Shown here in pieces: positions 35,371 through 46,135 of a stretch of DNA of 64,000 bases. This stretch comes from Anodontia alba. Lineage: Eukaryota > Mollusca > Bivalvia > Lucinida > Lucinidae. Made by a program: the position numbers and the translations under genes. The notes under the pieces were generated by a model that saw only the letters and a program-made list of their open reading frames with translations, did no database searches and was not told the origin of the DNA. The DNA lies in the NCBI GenBank assembly GCA_964016985.1, contig OZ024827.1, positions 57,455,507 through 57,519,506 of the forward strand, in the 5' to 3' direction. The number at the start of each line of letters is the position of its first letter. The stretch's first letter is position 1.

Positions 35371-37085
35371 GTAAGTAACAAGAAGTAGATCAGAAATCGA
35401 CAATGTAAACTAAGGGAATCTCATGGAGGGAAATATGATCTACAAGCGTAGATGAGAACAAGTATTATTGGTATGTTAGTGTGGCTAGTTTCTCATCTTT
35501 CGGCTTTTTGTCAACGACATATCGTATACTATAAAGAGTCTAGTCCTCTCCTTTTACAACCTTAAGTCTTCCTATGAAGGCTACTTATACACTGAACAGA
35601 AAGTTTATCAGTTGTTAGTCTGAGACTGTTTGGAGTCCTCAACCTTCTACGTCGGTCAAAAGTCATATGCGCTAGACAACGGCGCCTCTCAAACGCAGAC
35701 AACGCCTTGATGATTTTTGTGATTTTAGAATATCATTCAAAACAGAACCATAATAAATACGGTACGTACACAGTGAAAATTAGTAAAAATATAAATGTAA
35801 AGCAACGACCACAGTGAAATTACATAGCCTACTACTGACCAGATAATTTCCATTGTACAGTTCAGTCTCATGTACCCACTTACTGTGATGGCAGCTTCAT
35901 AGTGACAACAACAGCGATTTGGTTGTTCTGGGTAATAAAGTTAAGAAGCCTCGAGTTGTTTGACGTCTTAGTTTACATATTCAGAAGGATTGCAGGTAAC
36001 ACTGAAAATGATTGCCAAATATTACAAAATAAAGGTTACAACACATATTTTATGGAACAAACAGTATCGGGTTGTTAGTTAAATTATGGTTCATACATTT
36101 GCTTACCTCTTTAATTGCACGGCAGTGAGTTGAGCCACAGCATAAATGTCAGTTCTTTCAATACGTTTCAGAAGGTTGGCGCTTAACTGTTGCTGTTTGT
36201 GGTCGGGCCCATTGAGGTCCAAGCAGTGATTTTCTTTTGCACTGACCTCAGTTCGCCATTGAGCCTTTACTTTGTCTCATTGCAGTTTTGTGATTATTTC
36301 AGTATTTGTGTTTTATTGTTTATGTTTTACTGTGATGTATTTATTTCACGGCGAGACAGAGGGTCCTACGTGGACCAAACACATTTTTTATTTAAGCTGC
36401 ATCAGAATTAAGGGCGCGTTTATGATCGTGTAAAACTAGTTTAAGTTCCCATTGGCTTTCAAGGTTCTGATGCAGCTCTTCTTCGTTGGTATGTAGGTTA
36501 TTGCAACTGTATCGTTGTGTTTTGACCTTGTTTGTTCCTCACCTCTTCTTCTTTTGGTGACTCGAGAATGCAGTGCTTCGTGATTATGGCTATCCCTGGC
36601 TAACATCATATCTGTGCTTAAAAAGAACATACGGTATGAATATTATCATTTCATGCTATGCGTAAAATGTCTAACTTTAATAGTAATCTTTTATTAACCG
36701 GAAAACAAAAACTGAGTATAACCATTATTATATTTCATGAAAAGTGTATTATGTGAGAAATATATGCCAGCGAGTACGTAAGCAGAGCCAAGATAGCGGC
36801 GTTCTTCAAAACGACAAATTAATGGTAAGAACCTACCACTGACAAATGTCGTGTCATTTAGCAATTGAGTGAATAAAAATACAAAAACGTATATTTTCAT
36901 GACTATTATACTTGTGCTAGATGCAGTCATTCATGATGTCACGTCGTGCTAGAAACACTGCGGTATCACGTATTACGAAGTCTTCTAGTATGGTTAGTTG
37001 ACTTGCTTGATACCATCAAAGTAAACGTTATTTTTATTATGCTTATTCATTAACCATTGCTCCACTAACAGTATTACAATTGCAG
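35371..37085 (+). other. Intron 1 with repeat family G
   Basis: Mostly AT-rich. 36060-36640 holds a repeat (GCTTACCTCTTTAATTGCAC, GGTCGGGCCCATTGAGGTCC, TGATTTTCTTTTGC). A related copy lies at 37560-37745, and minus-strand copies lie at 46560-46860, 47150-47290 and 55480-55640 (for example GGGCCCGACC near 46798). The ORFs inside are repeat translations. Confidence 0.5.
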
Positions 37086-37216
37086 CAAAACTCCTGCGAA
37101 CTGCCAAGCTGTTTGCTGAAGGACAAGCATTCCGAATATATGAGAAATCCGGAGGTGCTAAGCAAGCCAAGAAGGATTTTGTGTCGCTTAAAACTGATTA
37201 CACAGCAGTCTATCCG
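37086..37216 (+). CDS. Exon 2 of the unknown spliced gene
   Basis: Bounded by TTACAATTGCAG (acceptor ending 37085) and a good donor CCG|GTATGT at 37217. Starting with the split codon A+CA, it encodes 43 full codons with no stop: KLLRTAKLFAEGQAFRI, then YEKSGGAKQAKKDF and SLKTDYTAVYP. The exon ends in phase 0. Intron 1 would be 1715 bp. The peptide is mixed and amphipathic, unlike the low-complexity translations of the surrounding repeats, and it is not repeated in the window. Gene identity unknown. Confidence 0.65.
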
Positions 37217-37559
37217 GTATGTACTTGTACTAACATAATATTAATTCTTTAATGAATAAAGGAGATCCAAGCTTATTATCGAGATGTGGCTTGAAGTAAA
37301 CCGTTAGCCTACAGTATACGGTTTCATCTTCACTACTACTTATATAATTTATATTTTCATGTTGGTATTTCTTATTTACTTTGAGTGCCGCTTTTTGTCT
37401 AACTTTAATAATGAAACTCAAGCGCAGACCTGATTTAATATCGATCCGTTATTTGCAAAGTCTAGTTTGAATAGAATATTAAGCGAACTTAATATAAAAC
37501 TTCTATAAAGTTGATTAGGCTGAATGCAAATCATTCCGATGAACCTAGGAAGTTTTAGG

Positions 37560-38260
37560 CGGTTAATCCAGTCACTGTTGACCACTGCTTACCTCCTTAA
37601 TTGCACGTAGGTGGGTTAGGGCTCAGTATCTCTGATGATCCCGACTTAAAAACTATTCATTAGAAGGTTTTGGCCGGAACTTTTTATGTCTGTTTCTCGG
37701 CTCACCGGGGTTCAACTGGTAGTTTTCTTTTGCTGCAGTATTCCAGTAGTGTTGTTTGACAATCCAGGGATTTCCAAATGCCTCAACACGTTATTTCTGT
37801 TGAGTCCTCATTTTTGTATCATTATAGACTTTGTGATTTATCGGTTGGCCTTTATATTTCATGGATGAATTAGAAGACCTCCACACGGACGGAACAAATA
37901 TATGTTTTTACCACTATGGGTGAGGGTTATCTTAAGCCCCCACCCCCTCATACACCCCTTCCAGTAATTCATTGCTGACCGTCCCAAGACGGTACTTTCA
38001 TTGTAATACTTTTTGTTAATTGTTATGTAGTGTTTCAATTTCTAATGTTTTTTTCTTTTAACAAGTATGTAAGTCGTTTATATACTCAGTATTTTTAGGC
38101 AACAGAGTTTCCACCTTTTTGGGAAAGAGTTGCCAACTCTGCTTGCCATCTGTTCATTTTGTGGCTACTTTATTGTATTTGTCTGTCTTTCCCTTTGTTG
38201 TTGGGGCTTGATGTGGATCTGATTGTATCAGTTCCTGAGTTATCTTATTTACTTTGCAAA
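37560..38260 (+). repeat. Repeat families G (partial) and K, second copies
   Basis: 37560-37745 resembles 36080-36240 (GCTTACCTCCTTAATTGCAC and TAGTTTTCTTTTGCTGCAG blocks). 37850-38260 is the uninterrupted copy of family K (compare 29890-31075), ending GATCTGATTGTATCAGTTCC. Confidence 0.6.
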
Positions 38261-40853
38261 TTCAGAGTGTTATAAGCATTTACGCTCAATATAACGCAAA
38301 ACTGACCTCAAAAGAGCACATCCGGATATCTTTAATGAATGTTATTTATCATATGGCATCTGACAACTGTGACTGCAACAGAACTATTGTCAGCATTTGA
38401 AACTTTGTTTACAGTGAATTGGCATACTAGTAGTAAACACGTCAGAAATAATTCTGAAAATAGCCACATTCTAGTGATTGATAAACATTCATTGACACTT
38501 GAAACAAGATATACTATTATATATGTGGCGGCTTACTGCTTCAGACTTTGCAATCTGACTTCCTATTTCACACTACTCAATCTTGCGGTTTATATGTGTG
38601 TATGAGTGTATGTGCGTGCGTGTGCGTATGTTTGCTGGTGTATGTTTTTGCACTCAAGAGCAATTCCTGTTAGAATCGGCAAAACAGCGATCGACGTGAA
38701 TTAAGTGGTTCATCGGTATTTTCTATGCTGGTTCCTAGCCCTAGTTACTAAAATCCGGAATCATACGAGATATGGGTAACACCCAGCACCTACTACTAGA
38801 ATAGAATAGACTTAGGAGCACCCTGATCGAAATTTGTTGCAGTGTTTCCGTATTTCTCTAGATTAGGTCTTATTTAGCCCCATTTATAGGGAGAACAAAA
38901 CAATGGAACAGTGTGGAATACTAACGATGAAAAAAAATCGAGGAAAAAAAAAAAAGGCCAAAAAATCGCACGCTTTTAAGCAAATCCTGTTGACGTGAAT
39001 TAATTGGTCCTGTCCGCTATATAGGGAGCAAAAATTAAAACTTTTGCTTTCCTGGCCAAAACAGTGGTATTAAACACTTTTCTCTTCTTCCAGCAGAGCA
39101 ACCAGGTTCCCAGACGGCCCAGAATTTTTTTCAACAGCCCGAAATTTGCCTTTACTGATAATGGAATTTCTGTCTTCGTTAGTATTCTACACTGTTACTA
39201 TCAAAGCCACGGTCGATAAAACAGTGTGGAATACAATAGTCCATAGGACAGGGCGGAATACTAACGAAGATAGAAACTCCATTAAAATGTATATAGGGAG
39301 AGATTTTTTTCCTACTTGTATTCCAAGTGTCTTTTCTTTCCTGACGAGGCTATAAAAACTCAGGGGTTTTCCAAGTGTCTTTCTGTCCATACTAGGCTGT
39401 AAAAATATTCAAATGTCAAGTAGAGAATTTGATGAATTTGTGAAATGTCCAAATCATGTCAAGTAGAGAATTTGGTGAATTGTCCAAATGTCATCTAGAG
39501 AATTTAGGGACTTTGTGAATTGCCAAATTCCTTAAATTTTACAATGAACAGTGTGGAATACTAACGAAGATAGAAACTCTATTGAAATTTGTCAGTAAAG
39601 CCATTTTTTTTCTTAGGAAAAAAGAGTTACATATAAACCATGTAAAATATGTGGTTGCGTCGCTATATACGGAGAGAAAATTTCTGAAAACACATATAGC
39701 CTAACCGAGAATTTTTTTAATAGTGTGGAATGCAGTAGTCCATGGGACAGTGTGTAATACTAACGAAGATAGAAACTCCATGGATTTTAGTAAACAAAAC
39801 AGCATTTTTTATGTTTTGAAAAAAGTTACATATAAACCATGTAAAAAAAATGTGGTTGCGTCGCTATAGGGAGAGAGGGAGAGATTTTTTTTTTCACTAG
39901 TATTCTAAGTGTCTTTTTTCCGACGACTATAAAAATTCAGGGTTTTCCAAGTTTCTTTCTCTCCGTAACAAATTGTTAAATTTAAGGAAATTGGCGATTC
40001 ACAATTTCCCTAAATTATCTAGATGACATTTGGACAATTCACAAATTCATCAAATTCTTTACTTGATATTTGGATATTCTTACAGCTTAGTACGAACACA
40101 CTGTTCATTGTGAAATTTAAGAAAATTGGCGATTCACAAATTCCCTAAATTATTTAGATGACATTTGGACAGTTCACAAATTCACAAAATTCTCTACTTG
40201 ACATTTGGACATTTCACAAATTCATCAAATTCTCTACTTGACATTTGGAATTTTTACAGCTTTGTACGAACAGAAAGACACTTGGAAAACCCCTGAATTT
40301 TTAAAGCCTAGTCGGAAAAAAAGACACTTGGAATACTCGTGGGGAAAAAAATCTCTCCTTACATAGCGACGCAACCACATTTTTTTACATGGTTTATATG
40401 TAACTTTTTTTTCAAAACAAAAAATTGCTCTGTTTTGACTAATATCCATGGAGTTTCTATCTTCGTTAGTATTCCACACTGTGCTATGAACTAGTGTATT
40501 CCACACTATTTAAAAAAAAATTCTCGGTTAGTCTATATGTGTTTTCAGAAAGTTTTCTCTCCCTATATAGCGACGCGACCACAATATTTTTACATGATAT
40601 ATTAATATATTTTTTTTCTCAGAAAAAAAAATGCATTTACTGATAAATTTCAATGGAGTTTCTATCCTCGTTAGTATTCCACACTATTTTGATTTTTTTT
40701 TGTCTATCCTTATATAGGGGACGAGGCCAATTAATTCACGTCAACAGAATTTGGTAACAAAAGCGCGAGTTTTGGCCCTTTTGTAAAACATTTTTTATCT
40801 GGATTTTTTGCCATTGATAGTATTCCACACTGTTTCAATTTTTTGGCTCTCCT

Positions 40854-42152
40854 TATTATACGCCCGTTTGAAAAACGGGACGTATTATGTTACGGGATAT
40901 GGCGTGTGTCCGTAAGTCCGGCCGTCCGTCCGTAAACTTTTTCGTTTCCGGCTAACTCCTCCTACAGTTTACATCCGATCAAGCTGAAACTTGGTACGTA
41001 GTTAGACCATGATGTGGCGCAGCGCATATTATTTCGGGGTTACAGTCCACCAAATGTTTGCAGAGTTATGCCCCTTAGAAAATTTCTGTAAACTTTTCAT
41101 CTCCGGTTAACTCCTCCTACATTTTACATCCTATCAAGCTGAAACTTCTTATATAGTTAGACCATGATGTGGAGCAGCGCATATTATTTCGAGGTTACAG
41201 TGCACCAAATATTAGCAGAGTTATGCCCTTTGAAAATTTCAGTTGACTTTTCGTTTCCGGCTAACTCCTCCTACAGTTTACATCCGATCAAGCTGAAACT
41301 TGATTTGTAGTTAGACCATGATGTAGAGCAGCGCATATTATTTCAAGGTTACAGTCCATCAAATATTAGCAGAGTTATACCCCTTTGAAGATTTCTATTA
41401 ATTTTTCGTTTCTGGCTAAATCCTCCTACAGTTTACATCCAATCAAGCTGAAACTTCATGTACAGTTAGACCATGATGTGATGCAGCGCATATTGTTTCG
41501 CAGTTACAGTCCACCAAATATTAGCAGAGTTATGCCCCTTTGAAAATTTCAGTAAACTTTTTGTTTCCGGCTAAATCCTCCTACAGTTTACATCCTATCA
41601 AGCTGAAATTTTATTTGTAGTTAGACCATGATGTGGAGTAGCGTATATTGTTTCAAGGTTACAGTCTACCAAATATTAGCAGAGTTAAACCCCGTTAAAA
41701 TTTCTATTAATTTCTATTATTTTTTTGTTTCCGTCTAAATCCTTCTATAGTTTACATCCGATCAAGCTGAAACTTCATAAATAGTTACACGATGATGTGG
41801 AGCAGCACATATTATTTCGAGGTAACAGTGCACCAAATATTTGCAGATTTATGCTCCTTTGAAAGTTTTTGTAAACTTTTCGCAGCATATTGTTTAGAGG
41901 TAATAGTGTGCAAATTTTATTTTATAATAGGTATATTTTTGCAAATAACTAAAGTTTTGGTCATACGGGCAAGATATTGATTTTTTTCTTCTTCTTGTAT
42001 TGGATTTGCAAGGAAAGGTTGCCATTATTAAATCTTTATGAATACATAATTCTTTTTGGATTTTTTTAATACTCTTCTGATTTGGCTCCTTGAAGAACAA
42101 AAATAAAATCAGTATTAAACAAGTTAAAGGTTTACAAAAAAAATTCTTGCAG

Positions 42153-42192
<40 letters not shown>

Positions 42193-42600
42193 GTTGTTTA
42201 TTTTTGTTTTGTTATTGTTTGGTCCGATATTGAAGTATAGGAAAAACAAATCAGCCAAAGGCTCATATGAGCTTATAATATAGTCATGCTTCTGTGGTGT
42301 GTCCTCCGTCAGAAAGCACTTCTCCCTAGAAGCAGCAAACTTCTCCCTATTTTCCCAGGAAGGAGAAGTCACTTCTTCCTTAATTCCTGGGCCAGCTTGG
42401 TCGCTTTGGTTACAGTTCACCAAATATCAGCAGATATATGCCCCAATGAATTTTTTTTATTTTTTTTATTTTTTTTTTTTTTTGTAATTCCACTTACAGT
42501 TTATATCCGGAGCACTGAATTATACAGGAGCCAGTTTTTGTGCTACATCTTTTTACTTGCCACGAGCGTATAATGCCCCGCTTGGCGGAGCTCTTGTATA
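40854..42600 (+). mobile_element. Helentron-like non-autonomous element, family B
   Basis: Head: ATTATACGC, then hairpin CCCGTTT-GAA-AAACGGG (40863-40879), ACGTATTATGTTACGG and GTCCGGCCGTCCGTCCGT. Core: six monomers of 154-163 bp anchored on TTTACATCCGATCAAGCTGA (near 40968, 41122, 41279, 41434, 41588, 41751), with GAGTTATGCCCCTTTGAAAA blocks. Tail: GCGTATAAT (inverted head motif), hairpin CCGC-TTG-GCGG (42578-42588) and CTCTTGTATA. A long T run at 42154-42191 lies in the 3' part. Inserted within the foldback cluster. Confidence 0.65.
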
Positions 42601-42848
42601 TGAGACGGGACAAAAAATTCATTCACGTCTATAGGATTTGGTAACAAAAGTGTGATTTTTGGCACTTTAAAAAAAAATTATCTGGATTTTTTTCCATCGT
42701 TAGTATTTCACACTGTTTTAACTTTTTCTTGTTCTCCCTGTATAGGCGAAGCGACCAATTAATTCTAGTCAACAGACTTTGGTACGAAACATGTGATTTT
42801 TGGCTTTTACTTTTAATTATTTATCTAACGATGGAAAAAAATCCAGAA

Positions 42849-42875
42849 TATATATATATATATATATATATATAA
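42849..42875. repeat. (TA)n microsatellite inside a perfect-arm hairpin
   Basis: TA repeats sit between CTAACGATGGAAAAAAATCC and GGATTTTTTCCATCGTTAG, so they form the loop of a long hairpin within the foldback cluster. Confidence 0.85.
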
Positions 42876-44229
42876 CTGGATTTTTTCCATCGTTAGTATT
42901 CCATACTGCTCATTTGTTTGCTTTCCCTATATCAGCAACTGGTCCCCAGTTAATTAACGGCAACAAAATTTGGTAAAAAAAATATATTTTCTCTAGTGTT
43001 TTTTCGACAGTCACGTGCTAAAATGTCAGTAGGATAGTGTGGAATACTAACGAAGATAAAAGGTTAGAAAATGGGTTATTTCGTGATACATTTATTAAAA
43101 ATAATCTATTCCCATGAAGATAAAGGTTAGAAAATAGGTTAATTCAAGATAAATTTATTAAAATAATCTGTTGCCATGTCTAATATATAAAGAAATGTAG
43201 AATCATTGCAGCAAATTTTGTTGACGTAAATTTAAAGGGCCCGCTGCTGTATAGGGCCGGAGACACATTTAGTACCGTTTGTCTGTAATACCGGTTTTTA
43301 GTATTTTGTGGGTACCCGTCAACCAACTTTTGACAGCAAGCTGGAAAACATCTAAAAGTACGTACGAAACATAAACAACGAAGATCAATAGAAATTTAAG
43401 TAATTTCTCATCTGATCTTAGGATTCGTTTCATCACGTCTTGGTCAAACTATCATTTGCCTACCCCTACATATTTGTCTTGCAGCCAAGCCGAAAAGTCC
43501 TTATTCTGGGAGATGAGGCCTCGCTATATAGGCGCGGGGACCATTTAATTCACGTCGATCGCTGTTTTGCCTTAGAATCTACTTGTCGTTATTACTCTTA
43601 TTTAGAGTTCATGTTAATGCCGTGTGAAGCCGTAAAACGTTTCCCGTATATCGCTATAGTACAGTGAATAACTTCTGTCCTTTGTAATCACTAAACCATT
43701 CGGGTATTTTCTTTGTTGTTGTTGTTGTTGATTAATACACGCCAATACAACACTGGCTTTATCCTCTAGGTGCTTCAATGTTTATTTCTGCTGACACTAT
43801 GTACTTTTCACTTTGTGAGTAGGTCTTCGAGCGAGTTCGACAAAAATCTTTTGTGACTATTGAGATTAAACAAAAGAAAAACCTAAAAAACTAAAAAAAA
43901 AAAAACAATAAAAAACAACAACAAAAAACAAAACAAAAAAAAAAACAGAACTTATATTGAGACTGAAAAAAAAAAAATAAATAAATAAATCAGTGACCCT
44001 TGATGAGTCTGCCTGTGGATCGAAGGAAATTCCCAAAAGCAGATCTCAGTTCATTATTGATGACCCTGTTGGTATCATTTCCAGTTAAAACTTTCAGGTT
44101 TAAGACTGTAATTTTTATGTCATTTCTAGCTAAAATTCTTTCTATATCTCTTTCCATTACTTTTCTTTGAGAATTGTATTTTTAACACTAAAAAAATGTA
44201 GTGCTGTGTTTTTGAAAATTTGTATGAGC

Positions 44230-44271
44230 GTCACTGATGAGGCCTGTTTGGCCGAAACTTGCTAGCCTGAC
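44230..44271 (+). ncRNA. Type I hammerhead ribozyme-like motif (one core base altered)
   Basis: GTCA (44230-44233), CTGATGA (44234-44240), stem II GGCC-TGTTT-GGCC (44241-44253), GAAA (44254-44257), a two-base stem III C..G with a 6-nt loop (44258-44265), CC (44266-44267), and TGAC (44268-44271) pairing with GTCA as stem I. CUGAUGA, GAAA and a perfect stem II are the conserved hammerhead core. The base expected to be U before the cleavage site reads C, so self-cleavage of this copy is doubtful. A short stem III is typical of hammerheads in Penelope-like elements. Confidence 0.45.
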
Positions 44272-44273
44272 CC

Positions 44274-44274
44274 A

Positions 44275-44353
<79 letters not shown>
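44274..44353. repeat. (GT)n microsatellite
   Basis: About 40 uninterrupted GT units directly after the hammerhead-like motif. Confidence 0.95.
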
Positions 44354-44354
<1 letters not shown>

Positions 44355-44548
44355 TTATTGCAATCCAGAGCCACGTGTTTTAGAATCTATTCCTATTTCC
44401 CAGTTCCAGCGCTATACGTCCTATTTCCTCTTTCACACTTGCTAGCTATAAGCTATTTACAAGATGACGATACTTGTACCGCGGAAAAAATGATTGTGTT
44501 AAGAGCTATAAATAGACACTTTTATGAAACTTGTGAAAACAATGACGA

Positions 44549-45747
44549 TTTTTAGCTCGCCTGTACGAAAGTACAGGAAGAGCTATTGCACTACCCCCGG
44601 CGTCGGCGTCGGCGTTGGAATCGGCGTTAACAAAAATGTTAAAGTTTTACGTCAGAGTTTTAAGACCTTATACGATTTGCTAAATCCTCAGATGGATTTA
44701 GTTTATATTTGGTACGTTAAAGTTTTGCGTCAAAGTTTTTAAGATCACTTAATTTCTAAATCCTTGCATGGATTTACTTTATATTTGGCATGATAATAGA
44801 TATTGGTCCAAAATTTTATTGGGCACTATCCTCACCCTGCTTAGGATATATAGGTCAAGGTCACGGACTTACAAATTCTATGTTCAATTTTTGCGTCAAA
44901 GTTTTTCAAATCTCTTAATTTTTAAGTCCTTGCATGGATTTACTTTATATTTGGTATGATAATAGATATTGGTCCAAAATTTTATTTGGCACTACCACCA
45001 CCACTGCTTATGACCTAACGGTCAAGGTCACGGACTTAGAAATTTATGTTAAAGTTTTGCGTTAAAGTTTTTATGATCTCTTAACTTCTAAGTCCTTCTA
45101 TGGGTTTACTTTATATTAGGCATGATTATAGATATTGGTCCAAAATTTTATTTGGCACTATCCCCACCCCTGCTTATGACATATAGGTCAAGGTCACGGA
45201 CTTACAAAGTTTATATTAATGTTTGCGTCGAAGTTTTTAAGTTTTTTTTTTTTTTTTTGGATTTAGTTAATATTTGGTATAATTATAGATGTTGGTCCAA
45301 AATTTTATTTAGCCCTATTCACACCCCTGCTGATTACCTATAGGTCAAGGTCACGGACTTAGAAATTTTATGTTAAAGTTTTGCGTCAAAGTTTTTAAGA
45401 TCTCTTAATTTCTAAATCCTTCTATGGACTTACTTTATATTTGGCATGATTATAGATATTGGCCAAAATTTTACTCAGCACTATCCCGCCCCTATGACCT
45501 GGGTGTCAAGGTCATAGATTTGAAATTTTATGTAAACGTTTTTCTTCATCCAAAAATTATTTCCAGTACCATGTGTTCCTACCTCCATCCCCCTTCACAC
45601 CTCCATCCTCCACCCCCCCCCCCCCACACACACACACACATATACATACTATGATCTGGATTTTAAGGTCATAGTCTTACTGTTTTTTTATTTGATTGGC
45701 AAGCGCGAGTTCAGGCGAGCATCCTGTCTGGCGACAGGTCTTGTTAA
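44549..45747 (+). mobile_element. Helentron-like non-autonomous element, family C
   Basis: Head: TTTTTAGCTCGCC with hairpin CCTGTAC-GAAA-GTACAGG (44560-44577), GAGCTATTGCAC and GGCGTCGGCGTCGGCG. Core: about five monomers of 160-180 bp with GTTTTGCGTCAAAGTTTTTA, TTTATATTTGGCATGAT, TTGGTCCAAAATTTTATT and TAGGTCAAGGTCACGGACTT. Tail: CAGGCGAGC (inverted head motif, 45712-45720), hairpin CCTGTC-TGGC-GACAGG (45723-45738), TCTTGTTAA. Ends are clear on both sides. It lies between the two hammerhead-bearing repeats. Confidence 0.7.
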
Positions 45748-45884
45748 TACTGAACTGACCACACTTTTAACAAAAAAAAAACAAAAAAAAAAAAACAACA
45801 AAAACAAAACAACATAATTTTGAAAATTAGAGAAAGTTCAAACATGAACATTTGATTTTTGTTTCTATTTATCTTCACTACAAC

Positions 45885-46135
45885 TGGTGTTAGTGCCGTG
45901 TTACGGTCATAAAACGTCTCCCCGTACTTCATTATAATATAGCTATATTTTCTGGTCCTTGTTATCGTTGAACACATTCCGGGACTTTTGTTTGATTATT
46001 TGAGGATTACTGATGCCGCCTTATTGACTAAAACTAGCTAGCTGGTCATAAAAAATTGACACTAGTTGTTTTTCAGTTTTGTGAGTTATTGCTATCATGG
46101 GTAATTCCTTCTAGGATCTATTCCCTTTTTCTATG
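45885..46135 (+). repeat. Hammerhead-bearing repeat unit, copy 2 (decayed core)
   Basis: Matches copy 1 in three ordered blocks. The ribozyme region reads CTGATGCCGCC..ACTAAAACTAGCTAGC; A9 and the stem II pairing are lost, so this copy is not a ribozyme. Confidence 0.5.

Larger units (their letters stand above)
38665..43595. repeat. Large foldback cluster built on a GTGTGGAATACTAACGAAG motif
   Basis: The outer arms AAAACAGCGATCGACGTG (near 38681) and its complement (near 43553-43570) bracket 4.9 kb. Inside, the motif AGTGTGGAATACTAACGAAG or its complement occurs at least 11 times: sense near 38906, 39225, 39550, 39745 and 43035; antisense near 39172, 40455, 40670, 40815, 42697 and 42885. Each is tied to CGCTATATAGGGAG and ACATATAAACCATGTAAA or their complements. 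39540-39960 and 40313-40690 are long inverted copies. The block is split by the element at 40854-42600. No coding sequence. Confidence 0.75.
43605..44410 (+). repeat. Hammerhead-bearing repeat unit, copy 1
   Basis: 43605-43710 (AATGCCGTGTGAAGC, AAAACGTTTCCCGTA, ATTCGGGTATTTTCTTTG) matches 45888-45990; 44230-44271 (hammerhead-like) matches 46006-46048; and 44352-44400 (GATTATTGCAATC, TAGAATCTATTCCTATTTCC) matches 46084-46130. The order is the same in both copies. Extra sequence in this copy includes A-rich runs (43865-43985) and a GT microsatellite (44274-44353). Penelope-like elements and retrozymes carry hammerheads in their terminal repeats; this may be a relic of such an element. Confidence 0.5.

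Noticed and set aside
44001..44030. Second hammerhead-like string (TTGATGAGTC..GATCGAAGG)
   Set aside because: The core has an extra T and lacks GAAA; the stems do not form.
43990..44157. 55-codon minus-strand ORF starting MERDIERILARN
   Set aside because: The composition looks protein-like, but there is no neighbouring exon, splice site or match I recognise; it could be a fragment of a transposon protein.
46006..46048. Hammerhead in the second repeat copy
   Set aside because: A core base and stem II pairing are lost; kept only as a homologous relic.
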